From NCBI GenBank assembly GCA_025370075.1, contig CP073016.1, positions 1,178,001 through 1,242,000 on the forward strand: 64,000 nt of DNA. Direction: 5' to 3'. Under the pieces are notes generated by a model. That model made no database searches and had not been told where the DNA came from. It saw only the letters and a list, made by a program, of their open reading frames with translations. The stretch comes from Chryseotalea sp. WA131a. GTDB lineage: Bacteria; Bacteroidota; Bacteroidia; Cytophagales; Cyclobacteriaceae. Positions 42,891 through 50,708 of this stretch are shown here, in pieces. A program made the position numbers and the translations under genes. Numbering within the stretch: position 1 is the stretch's first letter; each line of letters begins with the position of its first letter.

Positions 42891-43220
42891 ATGAATCACA
42901 TACAATTAAAAGAAAGTATTATTGCGGAGTATTTATCCACTGGGTTAAGTTTTCGCAAATTGGGCTCCAAATACGGGGTGAATTTTCGTAACGTTCACCG
43001 CTGGGTAATGCAATACCAAGGCCGCATGAATAAATCAGCAATTAACAAACGTACAAAGGCCATCGCAGATTTAGCCAAAGAAGCTCTACCCACAGATGTA
43101 AAACAGCTTCAATCGGAACTGCGTAAGGCCCGGCTGCTTAATGAAGTTCTCACTGAAGTAATTAACATTGCTGAAGAGGAACTTGGCTTGCCGATCCGAA
43201 AAAAGTCTGGCACCAAGTAG
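42891..43220 (+). CDS. IS3-family transposase OrfA
   Basis: 109 residues from the ATG at 42891. N-terminal HTH (ESIIAEYLSTGLSFRKLGSK, then GVNFRNVHRWVMQYQ) and a C-terminal leucine-zipper-like helix (LQSELRKARLLNEVLTEVI), the standard OrfA plan for DNA binding and multimerisation. The AAAAAAG heptamer six codons before its stop is a likely -1 frameshift site that makes the OrfAB transposase. Confidence 0.85.
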   Translation: MNHIQLKESIIAEYLSTGLSFRKLGSKYGVNFRNVHRWVMQYQGRMNKSAINKRTKAIADLAKEALPTDVKQLQSELRKARLLNEVLTEVINIAEEELGLPIRKKSGTK

Positions 43221-43261
43221 TTTTAAGAATTGTTCAAAGAACGCCTTCCCAATCTATAGGG

Positions 43262-44143
43262 ATGCTTTGTTCATTACTTGGTTATAGTCGACAGGCGTAT
43301 TACCAGCAAATTAAAGTTCAAGCACGGGAAGCCTTGCAAGAGGATTTACTGGTGCAAGAAGTGGTGCGCATCCGCAAAACACAAAAACGGATTGGCACTC
43401 GAAAGTTATTGATCATGATGAATGTTTTTATGCACAACCATGCGATCAGCATAGGCCGTGATGCCTTCTTTGAGATATTGCGTAACCAAGGGTTATTGGT
43501 TAGAAAAAGAAAACGCTCCAAGCCCCAAACAACGTTTTCCAATCACTGGCTGCGAAAGTACCAGAACCTCATTATTGGTTTTGTTCCCAATGCACCTAAC
43601 CAACTGTGGGTAAGCGATATAACCTATATCCATTTAGAAAAAGGCTTTGCCTATCTGAGTTTGGTTACAGATGCCTACAGCCACAAGATTATTGGGTTTT
43701 ATCTCTGCGAAGATCTTTCTGCTAAAGGATGTGTGCTGGCATTAAAAATGGCATTGAAGGGTAACCCCTCCCATGATAACCTTATCCATCATTCTGATAG
43801 AGGGCTACAATATTGTAGTCATGATTATGTGTCATTATTGGAAGAAAACCATATTCAAATTTCGATGACACAAAACGGTGACCCTCTTGAAAATGCAATG
43901 GCCGAAAGAGTGAATGGAATTCTTAAAGATGAATTGTTGGAGATTTGTTATCCAACTTTTGCTCAGGCACAGGTAGCGATCGCGTCTGCCATTAGTATCT
44001 ACAATTTCCAGCGGCCACATTCCAGTGTGGATATGCTCACTCCTGTTGTAGCGCATACTAAATCAGGAGAGCTGAAGAAGCATTGGAAGAATTACTATGT
44101 GATTAACAAAAGAAAGGAGGCTGTTGTATGTGAAAATGCCTAA
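43262..44143 (+). CDS. IS3-family transposase OrfB (integrase core)
   Basis: 293 residues from the ATG at 43262; the frame stays open upstream into orfA, consistent with production as an OrfAB fusion. An HTH-21-like region (KRIGTRKLLIMMN) precedes the rve/DDE core: first Asp in WVSDITYIHLEKG, second in IHHSDRGLQYCS, and Glu in ENAMAERVNGILKDE. Catalytic triad complete, so the element looks competent. Inserted in a REP tandem array. Confidence 0.9.
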   Translation: MLCSLLGYSRQAYYQQIKVQAREALQEDLLVQEVVRIRKTQKRIGTRKLLIMMNVFMHNHAISIGRDAFFEILRNQGLLVRKRKRSKPQTTFSNHWLRKYQNLIIGFVPNAPNQLWVSDITYIHLEKGFAYLSLVTDAYSHKIIGFYLCEDLSAKGCVLALKMALKGNPSHDNLIHHSDRGLQYCSHDYVSLLEENHIQISMTQNGDPLENAMAERVNGILKDELLEICYPTFAQAQVAIASAISIYNFQRPHSSVDMLTPVVAHTKSGELKKHWKNYYVINKRKEAVVCENA

Positions 44144-44391
44144 CGGCAGGTTTTGAAAGGCATAAACCAGAACGCGTATTGCAAGGTAAAATCCGCCCAT
44201 TGACTGTAAAGCCATGGGCGGATTAATACGCTATCTGACCAGGGTTATTCCTGATGGGTTGCTCCTCAGCATTGCCCACGTCCGCTTCACCTGGTTCAAC
44301 AAATGTAAACGGTTTGCAGGATTAAACTTTAAGTGTAAACTTGAGGCAGAATTAATCATTAAAAACTGTCAACTTTTTTTAGGACGAGGCA

Positions 44392-44447
44392 ATGTTTGTA
44401 GAATGGTTATGGTTAGCGAACCCGTCCCGCTAGGGACGGAATGTTTA
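44392..44447 (+). repeat. Continuation of the third REP-like repeat unit after the IS
   Basis: ATGTTTGTAGAATGGTTATG, then GCGAACCC and the CCGTCCC-GCTA-GGGACGG palindrome (44422-44439) followed by AATGTTTATTC, continuing the unit broken at 42850. The stop codon of the IS200-like transposase lies in the AATGTTTATTC part. Confidence 0.8.
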
Positions 44448-44906
44448 TTCGGCTGGTTTTAGGATAAATCGTTCGTCAAAAGCCACCTCGAATTTCTCCA
44501 ATAATTGTTTGTATTCTTCAATAAAAGATGTCTTAGCGTGATGCCTTTTTTGATTCATTATATAATTGTAAACGCTGTCTATTTGGCTATGCCCATAAGA
44601 AAAAGCACCATACCCTTCTTGCCATTGAAATTTGCCTTTGATAAAACCTCTCTTATTGATCCATTCTGATGATTCCCCTTTCACCACGCGCATTAAATCA
44701 GACATGGATTGTGTGGGATGTAAACCGACAAACATATGTAAGTGGTCTGGCATTCCGTTGATGGCTATCATCTTATGTTTGGTGTTCTTGACAATACCAG
44801 TGATGTATTTGAAAAGCTCTTCTTCCCAAGACGCCTGGATTAAACTGATGCGATTTTGAACTGCAAAAACAAATTGGATGTGAACTTGCGTATAGGTATT
44901 GGCCAT
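44445..44906 (-). CDS. REP-associated IS200/IS605-type transposase (RAYT, Y1 family)
   Basis: 153-residue HUH single-strand transposase of the TnpA type. The HUH motif is MPDHLHMFVGL with the two His, preceded by the strand HIQFVFAVQN; the catalytic Tyr is in DSVYNYIMNQKRHH near residue 117-119. The gene is bracketed by the palindromes CCGTCCC/GGGACGG (44422-44439) and CCGTCC/GGACGG (44934-44950), both next to AATGTTT-type sequence and in inverted orientation, the expected layout of a RAYT with its REP sites. There is no TnpB. Probably the enzyme that spread the nearby palindromes. Confidence 0.88.
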   Translation of the reverse strand: MANTYTQVHIQFVFAVQNRISLIQASWEEELFKYITGIVKNTKHKMIAINGMPDHLHMFVGLHPTQSMSDLMRVVKGESSEWINKRGFIKGKFQWQEGYGAFSYGHSQIDSVYNYIMNQKRHHAKTSFIEEYKQLLEKFEVAFDERFILKPAE

Positions 44907-44933
44907 TTCTTTCCAGGTTTCCGATAAAACATT

Positions 44934-44950
44934 CCGTCCCTATAGGACGG
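44934..44950. repeat. REP-like palindrome at the 5' side of the RAYT gene
   Basis: CCGTCC-CTATA-GGACGG preceded by AAAACATT, the inverse of the AATGTTT context on the other side of the transposase gene. The loop and arm length differ slightly from the tandem-unit palindromes. Confidence 0.7.
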
Positions 44951-45108
44951 CTTCTTCAACGTTCGTTTTTCTACAAAGATAAAGTCCCTCACGTGACTAA
45001 CCACAGAAAGAGTTTAACAGCGAAGCGAGTTCTACTTTTGAATAATCCTGTTCTTTACGATTGCGAATCGATTCAGGAGGGTTAAACCTTAGGCCTTTAC
45101 GTGAGAAT

Positions 45109-46095
45109 TTAACCAAGCCCAATTGCCTTCTCCACCATTTTTTTAGATCCTACATAAAACGGGGTGCGTTCGTGCAAATCTTTTGGTTTTATTTCCATCA
45201 CCCTTCCTTTACCGTCTGATGCCATGCCGCCAGCTTGCTCGGCAATAAACGAAAGCGCATTGCACTCATACATCAATCGCAACTTGCCTTTTGGGTCTTT
45301 TGCCGTAGCCGGATAAATGTAAATACCGCCCTTCAACATATTGCGATGGAAATCCGCCACCAGCGAACCGATATAACGAGCCGTATAATTGTTGTCTTTG
45401 CAATATTGAATGTACTCTTTTACGGGTGGTGAAAATGAATTGGCAGAGCCTTCGTTGATCGAATAGATTTTTCCGTTCTCTGGCATGGTCATATCGGGGT
45501 GCGATAAAACATATTCGCCTAACGTAGGCTCATAGGTAAAACCATTTACCCCGTGGCCAGTAGTATAAACCAACATCGTGGAAGAACCGTACAAAATATA
45601 GCCAGCCGCCACTTGCTCTTCGCCTGTTTGTAAAATGTCACTTTCATTGATGGGCTCACCTTCTTTGCTCTTTCGTCTGTAAATCGAAAAAATAGTGCCG
45701 ATGCTCACATTCACATCAATGTTGGAGGAACCATCCAGCGGATCAATGGCAATCACATACTTGCCTTCGTTGGTTAGATCCACAAACGATTCGGTCTCTT
45801 CGCTGATCAATGCGCAAGCCTCCCCTCCTTTAGTAAGTGCGCGGGTAAATCGTATGTTCGCCAACACATCCAATTTTTGTTGTTGCTCGCCACCTGTGTT
45901 TTGGCTGCCCATCGCACCCATAATATCGATCAAACCAGCTTTGTTGATCTCGCGGTTCACCACTTTGCTGGCCAACGCAATGTCGCGCAGCAACTGCGAA
46001 AGTTCACCGCTGGCATATTGAAATTGATCTTGATTGTTTTTGATAAATCGATCGAGTGCGGTACCGATGGGCAAGGCAATGCGAGAAGCTTCCAT
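45109..46095 (-). CDS. fbp: Fructose-1,6-bisphosphatase class I
   Basis: 328 residues from the ATG at 46095; upstream in-frame sequence overlaps the divergent kinase gene and is not coding. Gluconeogenic phosphatase. Seen: GELSQLLRDIALASKVV, the metal-site DPLDGSSNIDVN segment, YGSSTMLVYTTG, and LRLMYECNALSFIAEQAGG with the C-terminal KPKDLHERTPFYVGS. Length matches the FBPase I family. Divergent from the aspartate kinase gene, with a TATATTTG box (46124-46117, minus) as possible -7 element. Confidence 0.95.
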   Translation of the reverse strand: MEASRIALPIGTALDRFIKNNQDQFQYASGELSQLLRDIALASKVVNREINKAGLIDIMGAMGSQNTGGEQQQKLDVLANIRFTRALTKGGEACALISEETESFVDLTNEGKYVIAIDPLDGSSNIDVNVSIGTIFSIYRRKSKEGEPINESDILQTGEEQVAAGYILYGSSTMLVYTTGHGVNGFTYEPTLGEYVLSHPDMTMPENGKIYSINEGSANSFSPPVKEYIQYCKDNNYTARYIGSLVADFHRNMLKGGIYIYPATAKDPKGKLRLMYECNALSFIAEQAGGMASDGKGRVMEIKPKDLHERTPFYVGSKKMVEKAIGLG

Positions 46096-46155
46096 GTGTT
46101 TTGCTAAATTTGGCCACAAATATATATTGCAAACGTTTGAAATAAAGTAAAATCG

Positions 46156-47397
46156 ATGGATATCTTTAAGTTTGGAGGTGCTGCCCTTCAACAACCTGAC
46201 CGCCTTCGTCAAGTAGCCTACATCATTCAACAACAAGCTCAGGGGCAAGCAGGTCAAAAATTGGTGGTAGTGGTTTCGGCCATGGGTAAAACAACCAATG
46301 CGTTGGAAGAAGTGGTCGCATTGGCCTTGGCAAAAAAAAACTTTGCATCTGAGTTGGAGAAAATAAAAAGCTACCATTTTCAACAGGCAGATGCCTTGCA
46401 ACTTGAAAAAGTAAAACCTGAATTGGAAACTATTTTTCGCGATATAGAATCCACGGCTGCACAATTGGGCGAATACGATTTTATTTACGACCAAGTCGTT
46501 TCGCAAGGCGAAATAGTATCATCGATTATTGTTGCCCATTATTTAAAATCGCAGGGGATTGATGTGTGTTGGGAAGACGCCCGGACATTAATCAAAACAG
46601 ACAATGCTTACCGCGAAGCAAAAATAAATTGGCGCGAAACAGAAAATAGAGTCAATCGATTACACAGCCAATCGATTACCCTTACACAAGGTTTCATTGG
46701 CTCAACCGACCAAAATTTTACTACTACGCTGGGGCGCGATGGGTCGGATTTTACGGCTGGCATTTTTGGCTATTGCCTGAACGCCAAATCAGTTACCATT
46801 TGGAAAGATGTGCCTGGTGTAATGAGTGCCGACCCTAAGCGAAGAAAAAATGCAATTGTTTTTGAAGAGCTTCCGTACAAGGAGGCGGCCGAGATGACCT
46901 ACTTTGGTGCATCGGTCATCCACCCCAAAACCATTAAGCCTTTGGCCAACAAAGGCATTTCACTGTATGTAAAAAGTTTTATTGACCCTGGTTTACCTGG
47001 AACGAAAATCCATGAATGCCGTGTAGATAAATTGCCACCATTGATTGTGTACAAAGAAAATCAATGTTTGATTTCGTGCAAGGTTACCGACTACACGTTT
47101 GTTGACGAACCGCAATTGGCCATCATTTTCAAATCCATTAGCGACCATAACGTGCGCATCAACCTGATGCAAAACTCTGCCATTTCGTTTTCGTTCTGTG
47201 TGGATTATCGCGAAAGCAAGATCATGAAATTGATTGACGATTTAAGTCAACAGTTTGAGGTGTATTTCAATACCCACCTCACCTTGATCACCATCAAAAA
47301 TTATGACACTAAAACGGCTGCCGAGTTTAGCGGACTAAAGGGTGTAATCTTAGAACAATCGTCACGATCTACTTTACAGGTTTTGTTGAAAAACTAG
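46156..47397 (+). CDS. Aspartate kinase
   Basis: 413 residues. First step of lysine, methionine and threonine synthesis. The N-terminal kinase domain begins DIFKFGGAALQQPDRLRQV (a slightly divergent K-F-G-G motif), with VVVVSAMGKTTNAL, TTTLGRDGSDFTA and FGASVIHPKT near residue 255. A C-terminal regulatory region with ACT-like repeats follows (VDEPQLAIIFKSISDHNVRI). Shorter than monofunctional LysC of about 450, similar to other Bacteroidetes copies. No dehydrogenase domain. ATG at 46156. Alone, divergent from fbp. Confidence 0.88.
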   Translation: MDIFKFGGAALQQPDRLRQVAYIIQQQAQGQAGQKLVVVVSAMGKTTNALEEVVALALAKKNFASELEKIKSYHFQQADALQLEKVKPELETIFRDIESTAAQLGEYDFIYDQVVSQGEIVSSIIVAHYLKSQGIDVCWEDARTLIKTDNAYREAKINWRETENRVNRLHSQSITLTQGFIGSTDQNFTTTLGRDGSDFTAGIFGYCLNAKSVTIWKDVPGVMSADPKRRKNAIVFEELPYKEAAEMTYFGASVIHPKTIKPLANKGISLYVKSFIDPGLPGTKIHECRVDKLPPLIVYKENQCLISCKVTDYTFVDEPQLAIIFKSISDHNVRINLMQNSAISFSFCVDYRESKIMKLIDDLSQQFEVYFNTHLTLITIKNYDTKTAAEFSGLKGVILEQSSRSTLQVLLKN

Positions 47398-47586
47398 AAT
47401 CCTATACTTAATATAACTTTACGCAAGCAGTTGCTTAGTAGCTCGTAGGATATAAAAGCGCAAAAATTAACGATAAACTCTTCACGGGAACATCCGCCAT
47501 CAAAATTCTTTCTACATCGAACTGCGAAACGACAATCACAATACCCAAATTCTTTTTCTTAGATTTGAATTTTTAAAATAGACCCA

Positions 47587-48360
47587 ATGGAATTAATAAA
47601 AGTAACGGAACAACGAGAGCCCTTTGTAGCAGTGGTAGAACTCAACCGCCCCAAAGAACTGAACGCCCTTAACCATCAGTTGATGCAAGAGTTGCTTACC
47701 GCCCTTCAGCAACTGGACAAAAACGAAAATGTGCGCGTCATCATCCTCACCGGAAATGAAAAAGCTTTTGCAGCCGGTGCCGACATTAAACAAATGGCCG
47801 ACAAAACGGCTATGGAAATGTTGATGATTGATTCCTTCAGCACGTGGGACCAAATCAGAAAAACAAAAAAACCGATCATCGCAGCGGTAAGTGGTTTTGC
47901 GTTGGGTGGTGGCTGCGAACTGGCCATGATGTGCGACATCATCATCGCCTCTGAAACAGCCAAGTTTGGCCAACCCGAAATAAAAATCGGTACCATACCC
48001 GGTGCGGGCGGCACGCAGCGGCTAACCAAAGCATTGGGCAAAGCAAAATCGATGGAGCTTATTTTGAGCGGTCGCTTCCTCTCTGCCGAAGAAGCTGTTT
48101 TCTATGGCTTGGCCATTAAAGTAGTACCTGTTGAAATGTATTTGCACGAAGCAATTACACTCGCCAAAGAAATTGCTCAGATGAGCCCCGTGGCTGTGCA
48201 GTTAGCGAAGGAAGCCATCAACCGTTCGTTTGAAACCCAACTGGATGAAGGCCTCGCATTCGAGCGGAAAAACTTCTACCTCACTTTTGCCAGCGAAGAC
48301 CAGAAAGAAGGGATGAAGGCATTTGTGGAAAAGCGCAAACCCGAGTATAAAGGAAAATAA
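47587..48360 (+). CDS. Enoyl-CoA hydratase/isomerase family protein
   Basis: 257-residue crotonase-fold enzyme. The oxyanion-hole segments are AFAAGADIKQMAD and VSGFALGGGCELAMMCDI, and the catalytic Glu pair lies in GGCELAM and in FGQPEIKIGTIPGAGGTQRL. The C-terminal helices include MSPVAVQLAKEAINRSFE. Most similar in layout to short-chain enoyl-CoA hydratases acting in fatty acid or amino acid oxidation. ATG at 47587 after ~190 bp of non-coding sequence with no feature seen. Intergenic repeat A starts 5 bp after its stop. Confidence 0.92.
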   Translation: MELIKVTEQREPFVAVVELNRPKELNALNHQLMQELLTALQQLDKNENVRVIILTGNEKAFAAGADIKQMADKTAMEMLMIDSFSTWDQIRKTKKPIIAAVSGFALGGGCELAMMCDIIIASETAKFGQPEIKIGTIPGAGGTQRLTKALGKAKSMELILSGRFLSAEEAVFYGLAIKVVPVEMYLHEAITLAKEIAQMSPVAVQLAKEAINRSFETQLDEGLAFERKNFYLTFASEDQKEGMKAFVEKRKPEYKGK

Positions 48361-48364
48361 CTAA

Positions 48365-48484
48365 CTAGGGTCGCTGACCAACGTGCGCCCAATATAAATA
48401 ATGTTACAGCTAGCTAAAGCAAGTTGTTGGTCAGCGACCAACAACAATCCATAAATAAATTTTAGACCAACGACAACTGGGGGC
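48365..48484 (+). repeat. GTTGGTC intergenic repeat, copy A
   Basis: About 120 bp: a GTCGCTGACCAACGTGCG hairpin half, an AATATAAATAATGTTACAGC spacer with CTAGCTAAAGCAA, a perfect hairpin with 10-bp arms GTTGTTGGTC/GACCAACAAC around AGC (48424-48446), an AT-rich spacer, and GACCAACGACAACTGGGGG. Its 5' hairpin lacks the left arm that copies B and C have. Confidence 0.8.
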
Positions 48485-48506
48485 TCATCTTGCCCGCTTC
48501 CGCCAA

Positions 48507-48535
48507 AGTCCCCGAGGCGGGAGACTCTGCGGAGA
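48507..48535. repeat. Short palindromic repeat (CCCGAGGCGGG type), copy 1
   Basis: AGTCCCCGAGGCGGGAGACT followed by CTGCGGAGA. A near copy lies inside the gene at 49606 (49684-49713). Arms AGTC/GACT and CCCG/CGGG can form a hairpin with a small bulge. Confidence 0.65.
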
Positions 48536-48541
48536 AGAAAG

Positions 48542-49000
48542 TCATTTAGTAACTCTCCTATTTATTTCCGAAATCAAGGACTCCTTATCAGCTTTACTTA
48601 ATCTCCTCGTGCTAAAACTTTGAGTTTCATCATTCTTCATCACAAAGACAATAAAATCATCATAGTTGCCAGTCTGTTCATAAGCCTTTCTTATGCTAGA
48701 TATTTTAATTTCCTTTTTATAGGAAACTCTCCAACTGTTAGAAATAACTAAATAGGAATCAGTCAAAGCAAAAGCATTCATTGTATTTTTAAAACCAAAG
48801 TATAGTACTCCGTTTAAAAGAATCAAGTATGCAAAAGGTTTAAAATCTAATAACAAATCAGATTCAATTAAATAATATAGAAAGGCAATATTCCCAACAA
48901 AAAAGGATAGACTTACTATAAAATCACTTGGTTTATATTCTAATGCTTTCACTTTTTCTTTGAACTCTTTGTTGCATTTTCTAAATTTTCCAATGTTCAC
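48542..49000 (-). CDS. Small membrane protein with PH-like domain, 5' end fused to a repeat
   Basis: About 152 residues from a GTG at 49000; the frame extends to a TTG at 49036, but those codons are inside intergenic repeat B. Two hydrophobic segments (FIVSLSFFVGNIAFLYYLI and FAYLILLNGVLYFGF) are followed by a domain resembling bacterial PH folds (FALTDSYLVISNSWRVSYKK, then FIVFVMKNDETQSFS). No ATG exists before the membrane segments. The natural start may have been lost when the repeat arrived, or the GTG in the repeat may be used. Function unknown. Confidence 0.5.
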   Translation of the reverse strand: MNIGKFRKCNKEFKEKVKALEYKPSDFIVSLSFFVGNIAFLYYLIESDLLLDFKPFAYLILLNGVLYFGFKNTMNAFALTDSYLVISNSWRVSYKKEIKISSIRKAYEQTGNYDDFIVFVMKNDETQSFSTRRLSKADKESLISEINRRVTK

Positions 49001-49119
49001 GTTGGTCGCTGACCAACGTGCGCACAATATAAACAAACATTACAGCTAGCTAAAGCAAGTTGTTGTTTAGCGACCAACAACAACTCAAAAATAAATTTTA
49101 GACCAACAACAACTGGGGG
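48990..49119 (+). repeat. GTTGGTC intergenic repeat, copy B
   Basis: Starts CCAATGTTCAC, then a perfect hairpin with arms ACGTTGGTC/GACCAACGT around GCT (48999-49019), the AATATAAACAAACATT-CAGCTAGC spacer, a damaged second hairpin (GTTGTTTAGCGACCAAC), and GACCAACAACAACTGGGGG. Same orientation as copies A and C. Confidence 0.8.
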
Positions 49120-49123
49120 AAGG

Positions 49124-49609
49124 TCACTTACAAAATCTCTCCATTTCATTTTTAATAAGCTCGATATCAGTATCACTAAATAACGTACTATCATTCCAAT
49201 AATTATTCTGAATAAATAATGTACTATCAAATATTATTTTCTTGTTGAGAAATAAGCACGAACTTAGATAGGTTTTATTAACCTTTATCGCGTTATACAT
49301 CATTGCCATTTTTTGTCTGTCTGTATACTTATGATTCAAATCCACGCCTAGATCAAAAAAACCAAAACAAAAATTTGTAGAAGTAGCAAACGAAGTCACC
49401 TTATCAGCAAAAGATCTAAAACTTTGCTCTTCCAAATGAAAAACCCATTGCTTTAAATATAGGGAATCGTTGTTTTGCCAAGCTCTATCCAATTCGTTAA
49501 CATCGAACACAAATTCTTGTCTCTTGACATGTAACCCATCGCCACAAACAGGAGGCTCTCTCTTACAACTTAAACAACTAAGGCAAAATAATATAACTAA
49601 CCTTCTCAT
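49124..49609 (-). CDS. Putative lipoprotein of unknown function
   Basis: 161 residues. A short signal with lipobox precedes the mature part: MRRLVILFCLSCLSCKREPP, with the modified Cys at about 15. The rest is soluble, with segments such as ELDRAWQNNDSLYLKQWVFH and KYTDRQKMAMMYNAIKV. No domain recognised. Its ATG overlaps the stop of the gene upstream (ATGA), so they form one operon. Position between repeats B and C and next to a toxin-like fragment suggests accessory, perhaps immunity-like, function; that is conjecture. Confidence 0.6.
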   Translation of the reverse strand: MRRLVILFCLSCLSCKREPPVCGDGLHVKRQEFVFDVNELDRAWQNNDSLYLKQWVFHLEEQSFRSFADKVTSFATSTNFCFGFFDLGVDLNHKYTDRQKMAMMYNAIKVNKTYLSSCLFLNKKIIFDSTLFIQNNYWNDSTLFSDTDIELIKNEMERFCK

Positions 49610-50427
49610 TTCTTTTTGGGTTTATCTTGCTGCTTTTTCGGTGAATTAGATTTCGAGCTCGATTTATCAAATTGACTAACCAGAGTCCCCGAGGCGGGCG
49701 ACTCTGCGGAGACGGAAACTGCCGAACTGACATCAAAATACTTCACAAAAGCCTTAAAATCCTTAATGCGCTCGCTATCGGGCGACAGTCTATCCCTTAT
49801 AAAATCTTGATAGACATCTAAAATTTCGGCATACCTGGGATTTTTGGTAAGCTTTGCAAGAACTATCCCTGTGGTCATTTGCCATGGTACATGAGGATAG
49901 TAAGTGAGCAGCCTCATTGGTTCCCCTTTCCTTACCCAGCTATTTGTAATGAAATCAGCCTTTTGGATTGTATTTGTCTTTTCAATAAAGCTTAAAGCAC
50001 CATTTCGGAAAAATTTTTTCATTAGTATTGACAACGCCCTATCTATACTCTTTTCATTTGGTTCCAACTCTATCTGCAGGCAATCATTGTCATTGAAAAA
50101 ACCATCTTTATTCTTAGGGTTTAACGCAATACCCAACCTAGATGACATCGCTAAGTAATCTTTAAAATACTTGGATTCCCATGACACCACTTTCTTCGCA
50201 AGTTCAGTTACCTCATCATAACTTGCAATGATATCTGACTCCAAGGCAATGTTTTTTTCATAGTGCAAAAATCTAACGCCAAAAATATGATGCACCTTGT
50301 CTCCATTCAAAATGAAATCAGCATTATGCTCCTTGTCCAAATCAATTCTGTTTACTTCAAAGTTGTGTAAAATCAATTCTTTGCTAAGTCGATCTACTAG
50401 AGTTTTTTCAATAAGCTTATGCTTCAT
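49606..50427 (-). CDS. Uncharacterised protein, accessory
   Basis: 273 residues from the ATG at 50427 (a GTG two codons upstream overlaps the previous stop). Soluble, mixed alpha/beta; segments include VDRLSKELILHNFEVNRID, SWESKYFKDYLAMSSRLGI and RLLTYYPHVPWQMTTGIVL. The last ~45 residues are low-complexity, basic and Ser-rich (KSNSPKKQQDKPKKK) and include VSAESPASGTL, encoded by the CCCGAGGCGGG palindromic repeat (49684-49713). The repeat has thus been taken into the coding sequence without breaking the frame. I know no family for it; N-terminal part could be an immunity or nuclease-like fold, unproven. Confidence 0.6.
   Translation of the reverse strand: MKHKLIEKTLVDRLSKELILHNFEVNRIDLDKEHNADFILNGDKVHHIFGVRFLHYEKNIALESDIIASYDEVTELAKKVVSWESKYFKDYLAMSSRLGIALNPKNKDGFFNDNDCLQIELEPNEKSIDRALSILMKKFFRNGALSFIEKTNTIQKADFITNSWVRKGEPMRLLTYYPHVPWQMTTGIVLAKLTKNPRYAEILDVYQDFIRDRLSPDSERIKDFKAFVKYFDVSSAVSVSAESPASGTLVSQFDKSSSKSNSPKKQQDKPKKK
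49684..49713. repeat. Short palindromic repeat (CCCGAGGCGGG type), copy 2, inside a coding sequence
   Basis: GAGTCCCCGAGGCGGGCGAC followed by TCTGCGGAGAC; same as 48507-48535 except for a few bases. It encodes, in the minus frame, part of the low-complexity tail of the gene at 49606 (VSAESPASGTL). Confidence 0.65.
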
Positions 50428-50432
50428 GGCCA

Positions 50433-50708
50433 CTATTTGATTTTTTCAAAGAACTGAGAAATTTTTCTGCCCGCAGGATTTAGTTTGACTTTGCTGAAGT
50501 TATGTTCAACCTTTTTCTTATCAATTTTCACCCCCTCGCCAATTCTCTTTCCAATATCCTTTCCCTTCAATGTAACCTCTTCGCCCGCATTATAGCGTTT
50601 TTGGTTTTCTGTCGGCCTACCAGTATTTGTTTTCGCCTCAATTGTCTCTATGACTTCCCAATGTTCACGTTGGTCGCTGACCAACGTGCGCACAATATAA
50701 ACAAACAT
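50433..50708 (-). CDS. Short ORF fused to repeat C, possible toxin C-terminal fragment
   Basis: 91 codons; the first ~14 (MFVYIVRTLVSDQREH) are encoded by intergenic repeat C. The remainder, from WEVIETIEAKTNTGRPTENQ, is Lys/Gly-rich and ends in a helix KISQFFEKIK. The ET-IEAKTNTGRPTENQKR pattern is reminiscent of C-terminal parts of nuclease toxin domains in polymorphic toxins (E-x-K followed by T-x-x-Q), but the match is weak. There is no native start before the repeat, so the gene is probably a 5'-truncated fragment. Stop overlaps the next gene's GTG. Confidence 0.4.
   Translation of the reverse strand: MFVYIVRTLVSDQREHWEVIETIEAKTNTGRPTENQKRYNAGEEVTLKGKDIGKRIGEGVKIDKKKVEHNFSKVKLNPAGRKISQFFEKIK

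Larger units (their letters stand above)
42851..44391 (+). mobile_element. IS3-family insertion sequence
   Basis: Begins TGTCTTGTCCTGAAA and ends with the near-inverted TTTAGGACGAGGCA, i.e. imperfect terminal repeats with TG..CA ends. Flanked by a 3-bp duplication ATG (42848-42850 and 44392-44394), typical of IS3 insertions. Carries orfA and orfB with a slippery heptamer A-AAA-AAG at 43199-43205. About 250 bp between orfB and the right end hold no gene. Confidence 0.85.

Noticed and set aside
46096..46506. N-terminal extension of the fructose bisphosphatase frame
   Set aside because: It overlaps the divergent aspartate kinase gene and the extra residues do not resemble the family.
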